DNA of 64,000 nucleotides, from NCBI GenBank assembly GCA_965662265.1, contig CBFIGX010000007.1, forward strand, positions 61,119 to 125,118. Reading direction: 5' to 3'. The notes beneath the pieces were generated by a model. The model was not told where the DNA came from and searched no databases. It worked only from the letters and a program-made list of their open reading frames with translations. The stretch comes from CBFIGX01 sp965662265. GTDB lineage: Bacteria > Bacteroidota > Bacteroidia > Flavobacteriales > UBA7430. Below are positions 17,501-25,349 of this stretch, piece after piece. The number at the start of each line of letters is the position of its first letter. Within the stretch, counting starts at the first letter, position 1. A program made the position numbers and the translations under genes.

Positions 17501-18857
17501 TCGTACTGCAGAAATGAAATTGATTGATGCCAAAACTGGAATTACTCTCGCCACAAATAATATTCCGTACGGAGCAACTATGTTTGCTAAGCATGGTGAT
17601 AAGTTAAAGAAAGGCGATGCAATCTGTGAATGGGATCCATACAATGCAGTAATTTTATCTGAAACTACTGGTAAAGTTGAATTTGAAAATCTTATCCAAG
17701 GAGTTACTTATCGTGTAGAAATTGATGAACAAACAGGTTTCCAAGAAAAAGTAATTTCGGAAACTAGAGATAAGAAGATGATTCCTACTATTCTTGTAAA
17801 AATTGGCGGTAAAAAAGGTGATGTAAAGACATACAATCTTCCTGTAGGTGCTCATATTGTAGTTGAAGAAGGAGATAAATTACATCCAGGTACAATTTTA
17901 GCCAAACTCCCACGTAAGACAGCTAAGTCTGGCGATATTACGGGTGGTCTTCCAAGAGTAACAGAACTATTTGAGGCACGTAACCCATCCAATCCTGCTG
18001 TAGTAGCTGCAATTGATGGTATCGTCTCTTATGGCAAAATTAAACGTGGTAACCGCGAAGTAATTATTACGTCTAGAACTGGTGAGGTAAAGAAATATCT
18101 GGTATCGTTATCAAAGCAAATTTTAGTTCAAGAGAACGATTTCGTAAAAGCTGGTACTTCTCTTTCTGACGGTGCAATTACTCCAAAAACAATCCTTGCA
18201 ATTAAAGGACCTACAGCTGTACAGCAATATTTGGTAAATGAAATGCAAGAAGTTTATCGCCTTCAAGGTGTGAAAATTAACGATAAACACTTCGAAGTTG
18301 TTGTTCGTCAGATGATGCGTAAAGTTCAGATTAATGATGCTGGAGATACTCGTTTCTTAGAGAATAATCTAGTTCATAAGAATGACTTTGTTGAAGAAAA
18401 TGATTGGATTTTCGGTAAAATGTACATTTTAGAAGCAGGAGATTCAGAAAACTTAAAACCTGGACAAATAGTTCCTGTACGCAAGTTAAGGGATGAAAAT
18501 TCTATGCTTAAACGTAAGGATATGAAGCTTGTAGAGGCGCGAGAAGCTATACCGGCAACATCTACTTCTGTTCTTCAAGGTATAACAAGAGCCTCTCTTC
18601 AAACGAAGAGCTTCTTATCTGCTGCATCTTTCCAGGAAACAACTAAAGTTCTTAATGAAGCTGCTGTAAATGGTAAAGTAGATACATTAGATGGATTAAA
18701 GGAAAATGTTATAGTTGGTCATAAGATACCTGCTGGTACTGGACTTAAGAAGTACAATAAACTTGTTGTAGGTAGTAAAATTCAGCTTGAAAGTATGTTA
18801 GCTGCAAAAGCTGCAACTGAAGTTTCTGTTGACGAACCTGTTACTACTGAAAAATAA
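14523..18857 (+). CDS. rpoC: RNA polymerase beta' subunit
   Basis: RpoC contributes the catalytic Mg2+ site. The 1444-aa protein has the N-terminal zinc finger (CHCGKYKRIRYRGIVCDRCG, residues ~68-87) and the universal metal motif NADFDGDQMAVH near residue 477. The second zinc site is CETKRGICSKCYG near residue 899. The length matches Bacteroidota RpoC. ATG 14523 gives the expected start MAMRRKDNTPQQKSF; a second ATG two codons on is possible. It ends 1 nt before the DUF3467 gene. Confidence 0.99.
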   Translation: MAMRRKDNTPQQKSFSNITISLASPEFILEESSGEVLKPETINYRTYKPERDGLFCERIFGPVKDYECHCGKYKRIRYRGIVCDRCGVEVTEKKVRRERMGHINLVVPVAHIWYFRSLPNKIGYLLGLPTKKLDMIIYYERYVVVQAGGAVDNEGTPLEYLQFLTEEEYLDALERLPRENQYLEDKDPNKFIAKMGAEALEALLSRLDLDELSYSLRHKANTETSQQRKTEALKRLHVVEAFRDANTRIENKPEWMVMKVVPVIPPELRPLVPLDGGRFATSDLNDLYRRVIIRNNRLKRLIEIKAPEVILRNEKRMLQESVDSLLDNTRKASAVKTESNRALKSLSDSLKGKQGRFRQNLLGKRVDYSARSVIVVGPTLQLSECGIPKNMAAELYKPFIVRKLIERGIVKTVKSAKKIIDKKDPVVWDILENVIKGHPVLLNRAPTLHRLGIQAFQPKLIEGKAIQLHPLACTAFNADFDGDQMAVHLPLSPAAILEAQLLMLGSHNILNPANGAPITVPSQDMVLGLYYMTKPRKTDKQKVIIGQGLTFYSSEEVRIAFNEKKAELNAVIKVRTSVKEGDQLVTKLIETTIGRVLFNDVVPETVGFINETLTKKALRNIIGKILKETDIPTTAKFLDDMKLLGYKMAFKGGLSFSLGDIIVPDHKDVMIESAKGQVASITDSYNMGLITNNERYNQVIDVWTKTNSELTEHAMNRLINDQQGFNSVYMMLDSGARGSKEQIRQLSGMRGLMAKPQKSASSGGAIIENPITSNFKEGLSILEYFISTHGARKGLADTALKTADAGYLTRRLVDVAQDVIISEVDCGTLRGLQGVALKKNEDIVESLSERIIGRTSLHDVIHPLTGSLIVASGEEITELIAAEIEESPIEMVEIRSALTCETKRGICSKCYGRNLATNRMAGEGEAVGVVAAQSIGEPGTQLTLRTFHVGGTASNTAEESRLTAKFDGILEIEELRTVTGPDAEGKDSIIVIGRTAEMKLIDAKTGITLATNNIPYGATMFAKHGDKLKKGDAICEWDPYNAVILSETTGKVEFENLIQGVTYRVEIDEQTGFQEKVISETRDKKMIPTILVKIGGKKGDVKTYNLPVGAHIVVEEGDKLHPGTILAKLPRKTAKSGDITGGLPRVTELFEARNPSNPAVVAAIDGIVSYGKIKRGNREVIITSRTGEVKKYLVSLSKQILVQENDFVKAGTSLSDGAITPKTILAIKGPTAVQQYLVNEMQEVYRLQGVKINDKHFEVVVRQMMRKVQINDAGDTRFLENNLVHKNDFVEENDWIFGKMYILEAGDSENLKPGQIVPVRKLRDENSMLKRKDMKLVEAREAIPATSTSVLQGITRASLQTKSFLSAASFQETTKVLNEAAVNGKVDTLDGLKENVIVGHKIPAGTGLKKYNKLVVGSKIQLESMLAAKAATEVSVDEPVTTEK

Positions 18858-18858
18858 A

Positions 18859-19173
18859 ATGGCTGATAATAAAGAAAATAAACAAGTAAGCATTGAGCTT
18901 AACGAAGAGATTGCCCCAGGTGTATATTCCAACCTGGCTATTGTAAATCATTCTCCAACAGAATTTGTTGTTGACTTTATTTCCATGATGCCAGGAATGC
19001 CAAAAGCAAAGGTCAAATCAAGAGTTATTTTAACGCCTCAGCATGCTAAGAGACTGCTAGGTGCTTTAGCCGAAAACGTAAAAAAGTATGAATCGCAGTT
19101 TGGGGCTATTAAAGATGCCGGTAAGCAGCAACAAGTACCTTTAACATTCGGAGGCCCAAAGGCCGAAGCATAA
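18859..19173 (+). CDS. DUF3467 protein
   Basis: This 104-aa protein has the DUF3467 pattern: an acidic start, GVYSNLAIVNHSPTEFVVDF (residues ~21-40), then KSRVILTPQHAKRLLGAL. Function is unknown. It follows rpoC with a single intervening base, and this coupling recurs in Bacteroidota, which hints at a role tied to gene expression, but nothing in the sequence proves it. I chose ATG 18859, because the upstream in-frame codon lies within rpoC. The shared terminator at 19180-19203 ends the whole operon. Confidence 0.88.
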   Translation: MADNKENKQVSIELNEEIAPGVYSNLAIVNHSPTEFVVDFISMMPGMPKAKVKSRVILTPQHAKRLLGALAENVKKYESQFGAIKDAGKQQQVPLTFGGPKAEA

Positions 19174-19179
19174 AGAATT

Positions 19180-19203
19180 AAAGCCCCTTACGGGGCTTTT
19201 TTT
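19180..19203 (+). terminator. Terminator of the rpoBC operon
   Basis: The stem AAAGCCCC / GGGGCTTT has a TTAC loop and is followed by a T-tract reaching 19203. The T-tract overlaps the stop codon of the convergent gene (19202). Confidence 0.92.
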
Positions 19204-19978
19204 ATGCTTCTTTGATAAACTTATGGTTTAAATAGTCCGGAAGAAATTGTTGACGTGAACCAAACCAAGAGAAAAGCTCTCCATCAACGATCATTATTTT
19301 TGAATCTGGGAAAATACTCTGAAATTCAGCTTTATGCTTTTCTTTAAACAAATAAGGCTCTGTAGCTAAAAATACATATTCCGGATTGAAATCTTTGAGC
19401 TGTTTAATAGTTTGACTTGGATAGCGAGATACTTTCATTAAATTAATAAAACCAGACTTTTCTAAACAACTGTTAATAAAACATTCATTACCTGCCAACA
19501 TATAGGGCTTTCTCCAAATGAAATACAAACACGTTTCTCTTTTATTTCTAACTAGTGTATTCCATGCTGTTCTGATTTTATGTACTAAGTCGCTCGCTTT
19601 TTTTTTACAATTAAAAAGTATACCAAAATCGGTAATAAGCACCTCATTATCGGGGTAAGTGATTACATCGCTTACCCAAACAGGAATACCATTATTTTTA
19701 AAGTATTCGATGTGGTTTTGGCAATTTTCTTCCTTATTAGCAACTATTAAGTCAGGTTTCATGTCAAGTATTTTTTTGATATTAGGTGTTTTTGTACCTC
19801 CTATCTTTTCAATAACTTCAATAAATTTATTGGGATGAATGCAATAATTTGTAATTCCTACTAGTTGATTTGTTATACCTAAATCAATTAATAATTCAGT
19901 TTGAGATGGTACTAGAGAAACTATTCTCTTAAAGTGTTTGATTTGAATCTTCTCATCTAAGTGGTCTTTATAATACAT
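19202..19978 (-). CDS. Helical-backbone metal receptor / BtuF-like substrate-binding protein, no signal peptide
   Basis: This 258-aa protein belongs to the class III periplasmic binding fold (BtuF/FecB-like): KRIVSLVPSQTELLIDLG near the N-terminus, a central helix, and MKPDLIVANKEEN. Family members bind vitamin B12, haem or siderophores for an ABC importer. It has no signal peptide or lipobox, and no permease or ATPase is adjacent, so a periplasmic transport role is doubtful. ATG 19978 is preferred over GTG 19999 because it aligns with the usual start just before KRIVSLVPS. The gene converges on rpoC-DUF3467 and diverges from the DUF3105 gene. Confidence 0.8.
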   Translation of the reverse strand: MYYKDHLDEKIQIKHFKRIVSLVPSQTELLIDLGITNQLVGITNYCIHPNKFIEVIEKIGGTKTPNIKKILDMKPDLIVANKEENCQNHIEYFKNNGIPVWVSDVITYPDNEVLITDFGILFNCKKKASDLVHKIRTAWNTLVRNKRETCLYFIWRKPYMLAGNECFINSCLEKSGFINLMKVSRYPSQTIKQLKDFNPEYVFLATEPYLFKEKHKAEFQSIFPDSKIMIVDGELFSWFGSRQQFLPDYLNHKFIKEA

Positions 19979-20087
19979 TTGTGTTTTGGAGGCTTTCACT
20001 TCAATATTAGCTTTATTGGAGTACTAAGATAACCGCTCTCTTTGATATCTTCTATATTCTTGCTAATATTGTTCTAAACTTGATGAT

Positions 20088-21719
20088 ATGAAACCACATT
20101 TATTATTCCTATTTACATTAACCGCAATTTTTAACTACTCTGTCTATGCACAGTGTGGGGAATCTGGGGTTGATAATTTTGTTATTAATCAAGATCAACT
20201 TAATACTTTTTCTGGCTGTGAGGTAATCAATGGAAACTTGATTTTAAGCTCATCATCATTAAACGATTTAAGCGCACTTTCAGATTTAGTAGTACTTAAT
20301 GGTAGTTTATATATTCTAAATACCAATATCACAGATTTGAGCCCACTTTCAAATCTTAATAATGCAGTTCAAATTCAAATTCAAGGTAATATAAATTTGG
20401 TTTCATGTTGTGAAATTCTTCAGTTTAATGAATTAACTCAATTGGGAACAGTAATGAATCTAACCTATACGAATAATGGCCAATTGTGTTCAGACATTAA
20501 CCCTATTATGATGGACTGCTGGGGGTATATAGAGGGATGTACAGATGAGACAGCCTTAAACTATAACAATCAAGCTACGCAGGATGATGGATCATGTGAT
20601 TATTTTTGCCCTGAATCTGCAAATGATATTATTGATTACTCATGTCATGGAGAAGCTTATCCTGAATCGGATTGCTCTATTGAAATTATTAACAAGCCTA
20701 GTGAAGGGGCAGGTCATTTTGATAATCCTATAGGTTTGTGTTATGATGAAAATCCGCCTTCTAGTGGGCCTCACAGACCTATGTGGGGGCGATGGGGAGA
20801 GTATCAATATATGCCTCCGCAAAGGTATATTCATAACCTAGAGCATGGTGGTGTAGTATTATTATATCACCCCTGTGTTGAATCCTCTATTATTGATTCT
20901 TTAAGAACAATAGCTTGCTCGATAGCTGATGATGATGGTGGCCCTTTTAGATGGATTTTGACACCATTTGCTGACTTGTCTTCAAATATTGCTATTGTTG
21001 CTTGGGAATGGTCTTACGCATCAAATTGTTTTGATGCACCAAGTATCAATCAGTTTATTACTGAACATTACAGAAACGCACCAGAGGACTTTTACTACAA
21101 TGGATCATACGACACGCTTTACACAGGTAAATGTGAAAGTTACGGTTGTACAGACCCAATTGCTTTGAATTATAACTCTTTGGCAAGCATAGATAATGGG
21201 CAATGTGAATATCCAATTCTAGATACACAAATAGTTAGTTTTGCTCAAGGATGGAATATGTTTTCAACTTACATAGACCCTTTAAACGATTCGATGCTTC
21301 AAATTTTTGACCCTATTATTAATTCTACAACAATAGTAAAAAATAATAATGGTGAAGCTATGCTACCTCAATGGGATATCGATATAATACATCAAAAAGG
21401 TCAAGGTTACCTGTCAAAGCAAACAAGTGAACAAGACCTGACAATAACAGGATTACAAATGTTGCCAGAACAAACGCCTATTATATTGTCTCAAGGTTGG
21501 AACATGATTGCCTATCTGAGAGTCGCCTCTGCAGATATGAATCTAGTAATGGAAGATATTGAGAGTAATATTATTATTGTCAAAGATGAGTTAGGGAATG
21601 TATATTATCCAGAATGGGGCTTTAATAATATTGGACTTATGTACCCTGGAGAAGGATACCACATTAAAATGTCTAATGCTGATGTACTTCAGTATCTAAG
21701 TAATGAAGATACATATTAG
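20088..21719 (+). CDS. Secreted multidomain protein with DUF3105 domain
   Basis: This 543-aa protein begins with a signal peptide (to about residue 21, ending VYAQ). Next are a receptor-L/leucine-rich-like region (about 45-110) and a Cys-rich GCTDETALNYN motif (about 149-170). A DUF3105 domain follows (about 190-345), with PPSSGPH and YIHNLEHGGVVLLYH. A second GCTDPIALNYN motif (about 351-373) precedes a C-terminal module (382-543) holding two related halves, GWNMFSTY and GWNMIAYL. DUF3105 has conserved His residues that suggest metal binding, but its function is unknown. I see no standard T9SS sorting domain. The gene stands alone and converges on a hydrolase gene. Confidence 0.75.
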   Translation: MKPHLLFLFTLTAIFNYSVYAQCGESGVDNFVINQDQLNTFSGCEVINGNLILSSSSLNDLSALSDLVVLNGSLYILNTNITDLSPLSNLNNAVQIQIQGNINLVSCCEILQFNELTQLGTVMNLTYTNNGQLCSDINPIMMDCWGYIEGCTDETALNYNNQATQDDGSCDYFCPESANDIIDYSCHGEAYPESDCSIEIINKPSEGAGHFDNPIGLCYDENPPSSGPHRPMWGRWGEYQYMPPQRYIHNLEHGGVVLLYHPCVESSIIDSLRTIACSIADDDGGPFRWILTPFADLSSNIAIVAWEWSYASNCFDAPSINQFITEHYRNAPEDFYYNGSYDTLYTGKCESYGCTDPIALNYNSLASIDNGQCEYPILDTQIVSFAQGWNMFSTYIDPLNDSMLQIFDPIINSTTIVKNNNGEAMLPQWDIDIIHQKGQGYLSKQTSEQDLTITGLQMLPEQTPIILSQGWNMIAYLRVASADMNLVMEDIESNIIIVKDELGNVYYPEWGFNNIGLMYPGEGYHIKMSNADVLQYLSNEDTY

Positions 21720-21726
21720 TGAAGAA

Positions 21727-22365
21727 TTAGAGTTGTGAAATTTTAAGTAGTGTTTGTTCATCAATAGTGTGTCCACCGCTATATATTATCCATTGCGCAT
21801 TAAAGTTAACAAGCTCTTTTTTATATTTTTCAATAGATTCTCGATTGTAAAACTCGTCTTCATGACCAAAAACTATAAAATTTTGGGTATTAGGATGTAC
21901 ATTTTGGTAGCCTTTGATTGTGAAATCGTTGGCAAGTTTACCTCCCCAGATAAAAAAGCTTTTTACAGAAATTTTAGTTCTTAACAACCATCTAGAAGTT
22001 GTTGCCGATCCTTGCGAAAAACCTAATACTTTTACTTGGCAGTAAGGTGCAGCTTGTTTAAGTATTTTATGTGTTAAGGTTTCAAGAAAATTACAATAGT
22101 CTGTAATTTCATCTTCTCTTTGGTGTTTAGTCATCCAACTGGAACCTACTCGTCCATCAAAACCTTTTAAATAAAATTTATTAAAACCTTCCGGTGCAAC
22201 AATGTATCGATGTTTGGCATCTAATGCCTTAAACTTTTTGATGAAGAATTCTGCTAGCTGTCCATATCCATGGCACACCACCCAAATTTCTTGAGTTTGT
22301 ACATCAAGTTTCCCTAGGCTATGGTAATGTGCTGTTCTTTCAACTTTAATCTTGTGCTGCTGCAT
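21727..22365 (-). CDS. Alpha/beta hydrolase, phospholipase/carboxylesterase type
   Basis: This 212-aa cytoplasmic hydrolase shows the catalytic triad: S117 in GFSQG, D170 in GHEDEF and H199 in SGGHTI. The oxyanion motif is VCHGYGQ near residue 30. The size and spacing fit the carboxylesterase/acyl-protein thioesterase group. Substrate is unknown. It is the last gene of the aminotransferase-nth-NTF2 run and overlaps the upstream lipoprotein gene by 20 nt. Confidence 0.82.
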   Translation of the reverse strand: MQQHKIKVERTAHYHSLGKLDVQTQEIWVVCHGYGQLAEFFIKKFKALDAKHRYIVAPEGFNKFYLKGFDGRVGSSWMTKHQREDEITDYCNFLETLTHKILKQAAPYCQVKVLGFSQGSATTSRWLLRTKISVKSFFIWGGKLANDFTIKGYQNVHPNTQNFIVFGHEDEFYNRESIEKYKKELVNFNAQWIIYSGGHTIDEQTLLKISQL

Positions 22366-22825
22366 CGTTTTTTAGTTTTAACACATCAGCTACCATGTCG
22401 TTATCTATAGTCATAGATAGTTGATAATGTTGAAGCTTCCATTCATTATCTATAAATTGTAAAATACCTGTTGCTCTGCAATCTCCCATCCAAGTATCTA
22501 ACACTTCGTCAAACCAAGCTATGTTAGTTGCAGAATCAATCCTTATGGTTCTTTCTTTAGCCAAAAATGACCAAGCATTGCCACTTTCAAAATAGGGTTT
22601 AGAAAATTCTGAAAATTCACTTTTTGTCCATCGCTCAGTTACATCTGTTCCAATAAAAACACCACTATCAGCAATAAAGTTGAAATAATCCTCAAAGTTA
22701 GCTTCTGAAGCGTTCAGGTGCCACTGATTTATAAGTACGTGAAGTTGTTTTGTATCAGCCCTATAACTATCAGAAGTTGCACAAGAAGCTATACATAGGA
22801 TACCTACAATTAATAATTTTCTCAT
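22346..22825 (-). CDS. NTF2-like (SnoaL-type) lipoprotein
   Basis: The 159-aa protein starts with a lipoprotein signal MRKLLIVGILCIASC; the lipobox is IASC with the lipidated Cys near residue 15. The rest has the NTF2 cone-fold pattern: a helical start (NQWHLNASEANFEDYFNFI), FIGTDVTERW, and paired strands ending WKLQHYQLSM. Such domains may bind small molecules or act as enzymes; no catalytic role is evident. I chose ATG 22825, giving a 4-nt overlap with nth, over an upstream codon that breaks the lipoprotein signal. Confidence 0.78.
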   Translation of the reverse strand: MRKLLIVGILCIASCATSDSYRADTKQLHVLINQWHLNASEANFEDYFNFIADSGVFIGTDVTERWTKSEFSEFSKPYFESGNAWSFLAKERTIRIDSATNIAWFDEVLDTWMGDCRATGILQFIDNEWKLQHYQLSMTIDNDMVADVLKLKNDAAAQD

Positions 22826-23460
22826 TTGAAAAGTGTTTTTCGTCCATATTTGGAGCAAATTGGACAGTTAAGAGGTATGTGGCCTCTTGCAGGACAATAC
22901 TCTCTTCCAAAAAAGATAATTTGTAAATGAAGCTTATTCCAACTATCTCTTGGAAATAACCGCTTTAAGTCTTTTTCAGTTTGTTCTACATTTTTTCCTG
23001 AAGATAATTTCCATCGATATGCTAATCTGTGAATATGAGTGTCAACAGGAAAAGCAGGTACCCCAAACGCTTGGGCCATAACAACAGACGCTGTTTTATG
23101 CCCAACTCCAGGGAGTTCTTCTAAGTGTTCAAAACTTTGAGGGACCATACCTTGATGTTTGTTAATCAGAATATTTGAAAGTTCGTGTATGGCCTTAGAT
23201 TTACGAGGTGACAAGCCACATGGTCTAATAATCTGCCGTATTTCTTCAATCTCAAGCTTAACCATGTCTATAGGGTTGTCGGCTTTAGCAAAAAGATGTG
23301 GAGTTACTGTATTTACTCTTGCATCTGTACATTGAGCAGAAAGTAGCACTGCTATTAAAAGCGTATATGGATCTGTATGATCCAGAGGTACTGGAGTCTC
23401 CGGATAGAGGTCTGTTAAAATAGAATGAATAACACTAGCTTGTTGTTGTTTTGTTGCCAT
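22822..23460 (-). CDS. nth: Endonuclease III, atypical Fe-S loop
   Basis: Nth removes oxidised pyrimidines and nicks the DNA strand during base-excision repair. The 212-aa protein has the helix-hairpin-helix LPGVGHKTA with catalytic Lys K122, and VDTHIHR with catalytic Asp D140. The C-terminal iron-sulfur loop is unusual: only C189, C199 and C202 are seen (spacing 9 and 2). The canonical loop is C-x6-C-x2-C-x5-C, and here the fourth Cys is missing before the stop. The glycosylase/lyase residues are intact. It overlaps the NTF2 gene by 4 nt. Confidence 0.93.
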   Translation of the reverse strand: MATKQQQASVIHSILTDLYPETPVPLDHTDPYTLLIAVLLSAQCTDARVNTVTPHLFAKADNPIDMVKLEIEEIRQIIRPCGLSPRKSKAIHELSNILINKHQGMVPQSFEHLEELPGVGHKTASVVMAQAFGVPAFPVDTHIHRLAYRWKLSSGKNVEQTEKDLKRLFPRDSWNKLHLQIIFFGREYCPARGHIPLNCPICSKYGRKTLFK

Positions 23461-23473
23461 AAAATAATATTAC

Positions 23474-23495
23474 AAAAAAGCTCCTCACTCGAGCT
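23474..23495 (-). terminator. Weak terminator after the aminotransferase gene
   Basis: On the minus strand AGCTC / GAGCT form a 5-bp stem with a 7-nt loop, followed by TTTTTT. It lies between the aminotransferase stop (23504) and nth (23460). The short stem suggests partial termination. Confidence 0.45.
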
Positions 23496-23503
23496 CTAAT
23501 GTG

Positions 23504-24700
23504 TTAAATTCTTCCTGGATATACTTTTAGTGCCTCGTTCAATATTATTACAGCATCATTAAGCTCCTTACCATTTAAAACATAGGCAATTCGTATTTGC
23601 TGATTTCCAATTACTGGGCTAGAGTAGAAGCCTGCGGCAGGAGCAACCATCACGGTCTTGTTATTCCAGTTAAATTCTTCTAGTAACCACCTTGCAAAGG
23701 TGTCAGCGTCATCTATTGGAAGTTGAGCAATACAGTAAAATGCACCAGAAGGTTTAGGGCATATAACACCTTCAATGCTATTTAACCCATCTATTAAAAG
23801 ATCTCTACGACTCACATATTCTTCAATTACTTCATGGAAATAAGAGTCTGGAGTATCTAAGGCAGCTTCACCTGCTATTTGTCCAAATGTAGGTGGACTT
23901 AATCTTGCTTGTCCAAATTTGAGTGCTGTTGTAATTAGGGCATCATTTCTAGAAACTAAACAACCTATTCTCGCTCCACACATGCTGTAGCGTTTAGATA
24001 CAGAGTCGATAACAATAGCATTCTTTTCTATTCCATCAAGTTGTAAAATGGAGATGTGTTTTTTCCCATCATAAGCAAACTCTCTGTAAACCTCATCAGC
24101 AATCAAGAATAGGTCGTGTTTTATCACAATATCTTTGAGTGCGTGGAGTTCGTCTTCAGAATACAAATATCCTGTTGGGTTACCCGGATTACATATTAAT
24201 ATTGCTTTCGTTTTTTTTGTGATAAGTGCTTCAAATTCAGATATTGAAGGTAGAGCAAAACCAGATTCTATACTCGAGGTAATTGGCTTTACTGTTACAC
24301 CTGCTGATGTAGAGAATCCGTTGTAATTTGCATAAAATGGTTCAGGAATAATAATCTCATCACCCAAGTCCATAATACTATTTAAAGCCATAGTAATTGC
24401 TTCCGACCCTCCTGTAGTAACAAGAATATTAGAAGAGGCAACATTAACACCTACTTTTTGATAGTATTTAGCTAAGCCTTTTCTGTAGGATTCGAATCCT
24501 CCAGAATGGCTGTAGGCAACTACCTTAGGTTCAAAATTTCGAATAGCATCAAGAGCTACATCTGGTGTTTGGATATCTGGCTGACCAATGTTGAGGTGGA
24601 TAACTTTAGTACCTCTTTTTTTTGCATCTTCTGCAAAAGGAACCAATTTACGAATTGGTGATTCTGGCATTTTTTGCCCTTTAGCTGAAATATTTGGCAT
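23504..24700 (-). CDS. PLP-dependent aminotransferase, class I/II
   Basis: This 398-aa fold-type I aminotransferase has LNIGQPDIQTP near residue 37, the NPGNPTG motif near residue 175, and the PLP-lysine block SVSKRYSMCGARIG near residue 232. A C-terminal Arg in QQIRIAYVLN would hold the substrate carboxylate. The sequence type resembles aspartate/aromatic aminotransferases, but the amino acid cannot be fixed. It is the first gene of the minus-strand set ending at the hydrolase, and starts 21 nt after the U-tract of the DUF1573 terminator. Confidence 0.9.
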   Translation of the reverse strand: MPNISAKGQKMPESPIRKLVPFAEDAKKRGTKVIHLNIGQPDIQTPDVALDAIRNFEPKVVAYSHSGGFESYRKGLAKYYQKVGVNVASSNILVTTGGSEAITMALNSIMDLGDEIIIPEPFYANYNGFSTSAGVTVKPITSSIESGFALPSISEFEALITKKTKAILICNPGNPTGYLYSEDELHALKDIVIKHDLFLIADEVYREFAYDGKKHISILQLDGIEKNAIVIDSVSKRYSMCGARIGCLVSRNDALITTALKFGQARLSPPTFGQIAGEAALDTPDSYFHEVIEEYVSRRDLLIDGLNSIEGVICPKPSGAFYCIAQLPIDDADTFARWLLEEFNWNNKTVMVAPAAGFYSSPVIGNQQIRIAYVLNGKELNDAVIILNEALKVYPGRI

Positions 24701-24721
24701 GGCTTCTTTTAGCTATTAATC

Positions 24722-24753
24722 AAAAAAAAATGTCCCGCATTTTAAGCGAGACA
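24722..24753 (-). terminator. Terminator of the DUF1573 gene
   Basis: On the minus strand TGTCTCGC pairs with GCGGGACA (one U-G wobble) around a 7-nt loop, followed by nine T. It lies 30 nt after the DUF1573 stop. Confidence 0.88.
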
Positions 24754-24783
24754 AATTTCAACTATTTTCATGAAAAAACCGAG

Positions 24784-25221
24784 TTATTTTTTTGGTTTTG
24801 CTACTGGTGAAGCATTAGAAGGTTTTTTCACTGGAGTGGTTTGACCACCATCTACGGCTAAAGTTTTTCCTTTAATTCGAATCACTTTGGTAGGGTCTGT
24901 TTTGGCATTTGAAGTAATTGTAATACTCTTATTAAAAGCACCAATTCTCTTTGTATCGTATTTTACTTTGATTACGTTGCTTGCACCAGGAGCAATAGGT
25001 TCTTTAGGCCATACAGGAACGGTACATCCACAACTACCTTTAGAATTCGAAATAATTAATGGCGCACTTCCTGTATTTGTGAACTTGAATTGGTATTCTC
25101 CATTACCGTGTTGGTCAAAGGTTCCGAAATCATGAATGTCTTTTTCAAAGGTTATTTCTTGTGCTTGTACTTGTAGAGCACTAGTTAAGACGAACACACA
25201 TGCTAAGATTAATTTTTTCAT
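24784..25221 (-). CDS. DUF1573 exported protein
   Basis: This 145-aa protein has a signal peptide (to about residue 20, VQAQ) and one DUF1573 domain with FEKDIHDFGTF, FTNTGSAPLII and the Cys pair SKGSCGCTVP. The domain has an immunoglobulin-like, MSP/ASH-type fold and is widespread and often multicopy in Bacteroidota. Its function is unknown, and a periplasmic or surface location is inferred. A Pro/Lys-rich tail (residues ~125-145) ends the protein. It has its own promoter and terminator. Confidence 0.9.
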   Translation of the reverse strand: MKKLILACVFVLTSALQVQAQEITFEKDIHDFGTFDQHGNGEYQFKFTNTGSAPLIISNSKGSCGCTVPVWPKEPIAPGASNVIKVKYDTKRIGAFNKSITITSNAKTDPTKVIRIKGKTLAVDGGQTTPVKKPSNASPVAKPKK

Positions 25222-25263
25222 TTTGTATGGTTTTAATATAGGTTTATCGATGAATTACTCATA

Positions 25264-25294
25264 CAAATCTAAAAGAAAGTCCTAAAATGCCAAA
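25264..25294 (-). promoter_or_regulatory. Promoter of the DUF1573 gene
   Basis: On the minus strand TTTG (25294-25291), a 19-nt spacer and TAGATTTG (25271-25264) match the Bacteroidota consensus exactly. Initiation near 25258 would give a leader of about 37 nt. Confidence 0.75.
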
Positions 25295-25349
25295 GAATAA
25301 GACTCTGTATATTGTTAAGAGTCTGTTAACGTTTCATAGTCATCTTATA

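Noticed and set aside
17318..17644. 108-aa minus-strand frame inside rpoC
   Set aside because: Antisense shadow within a highly conserved gene.
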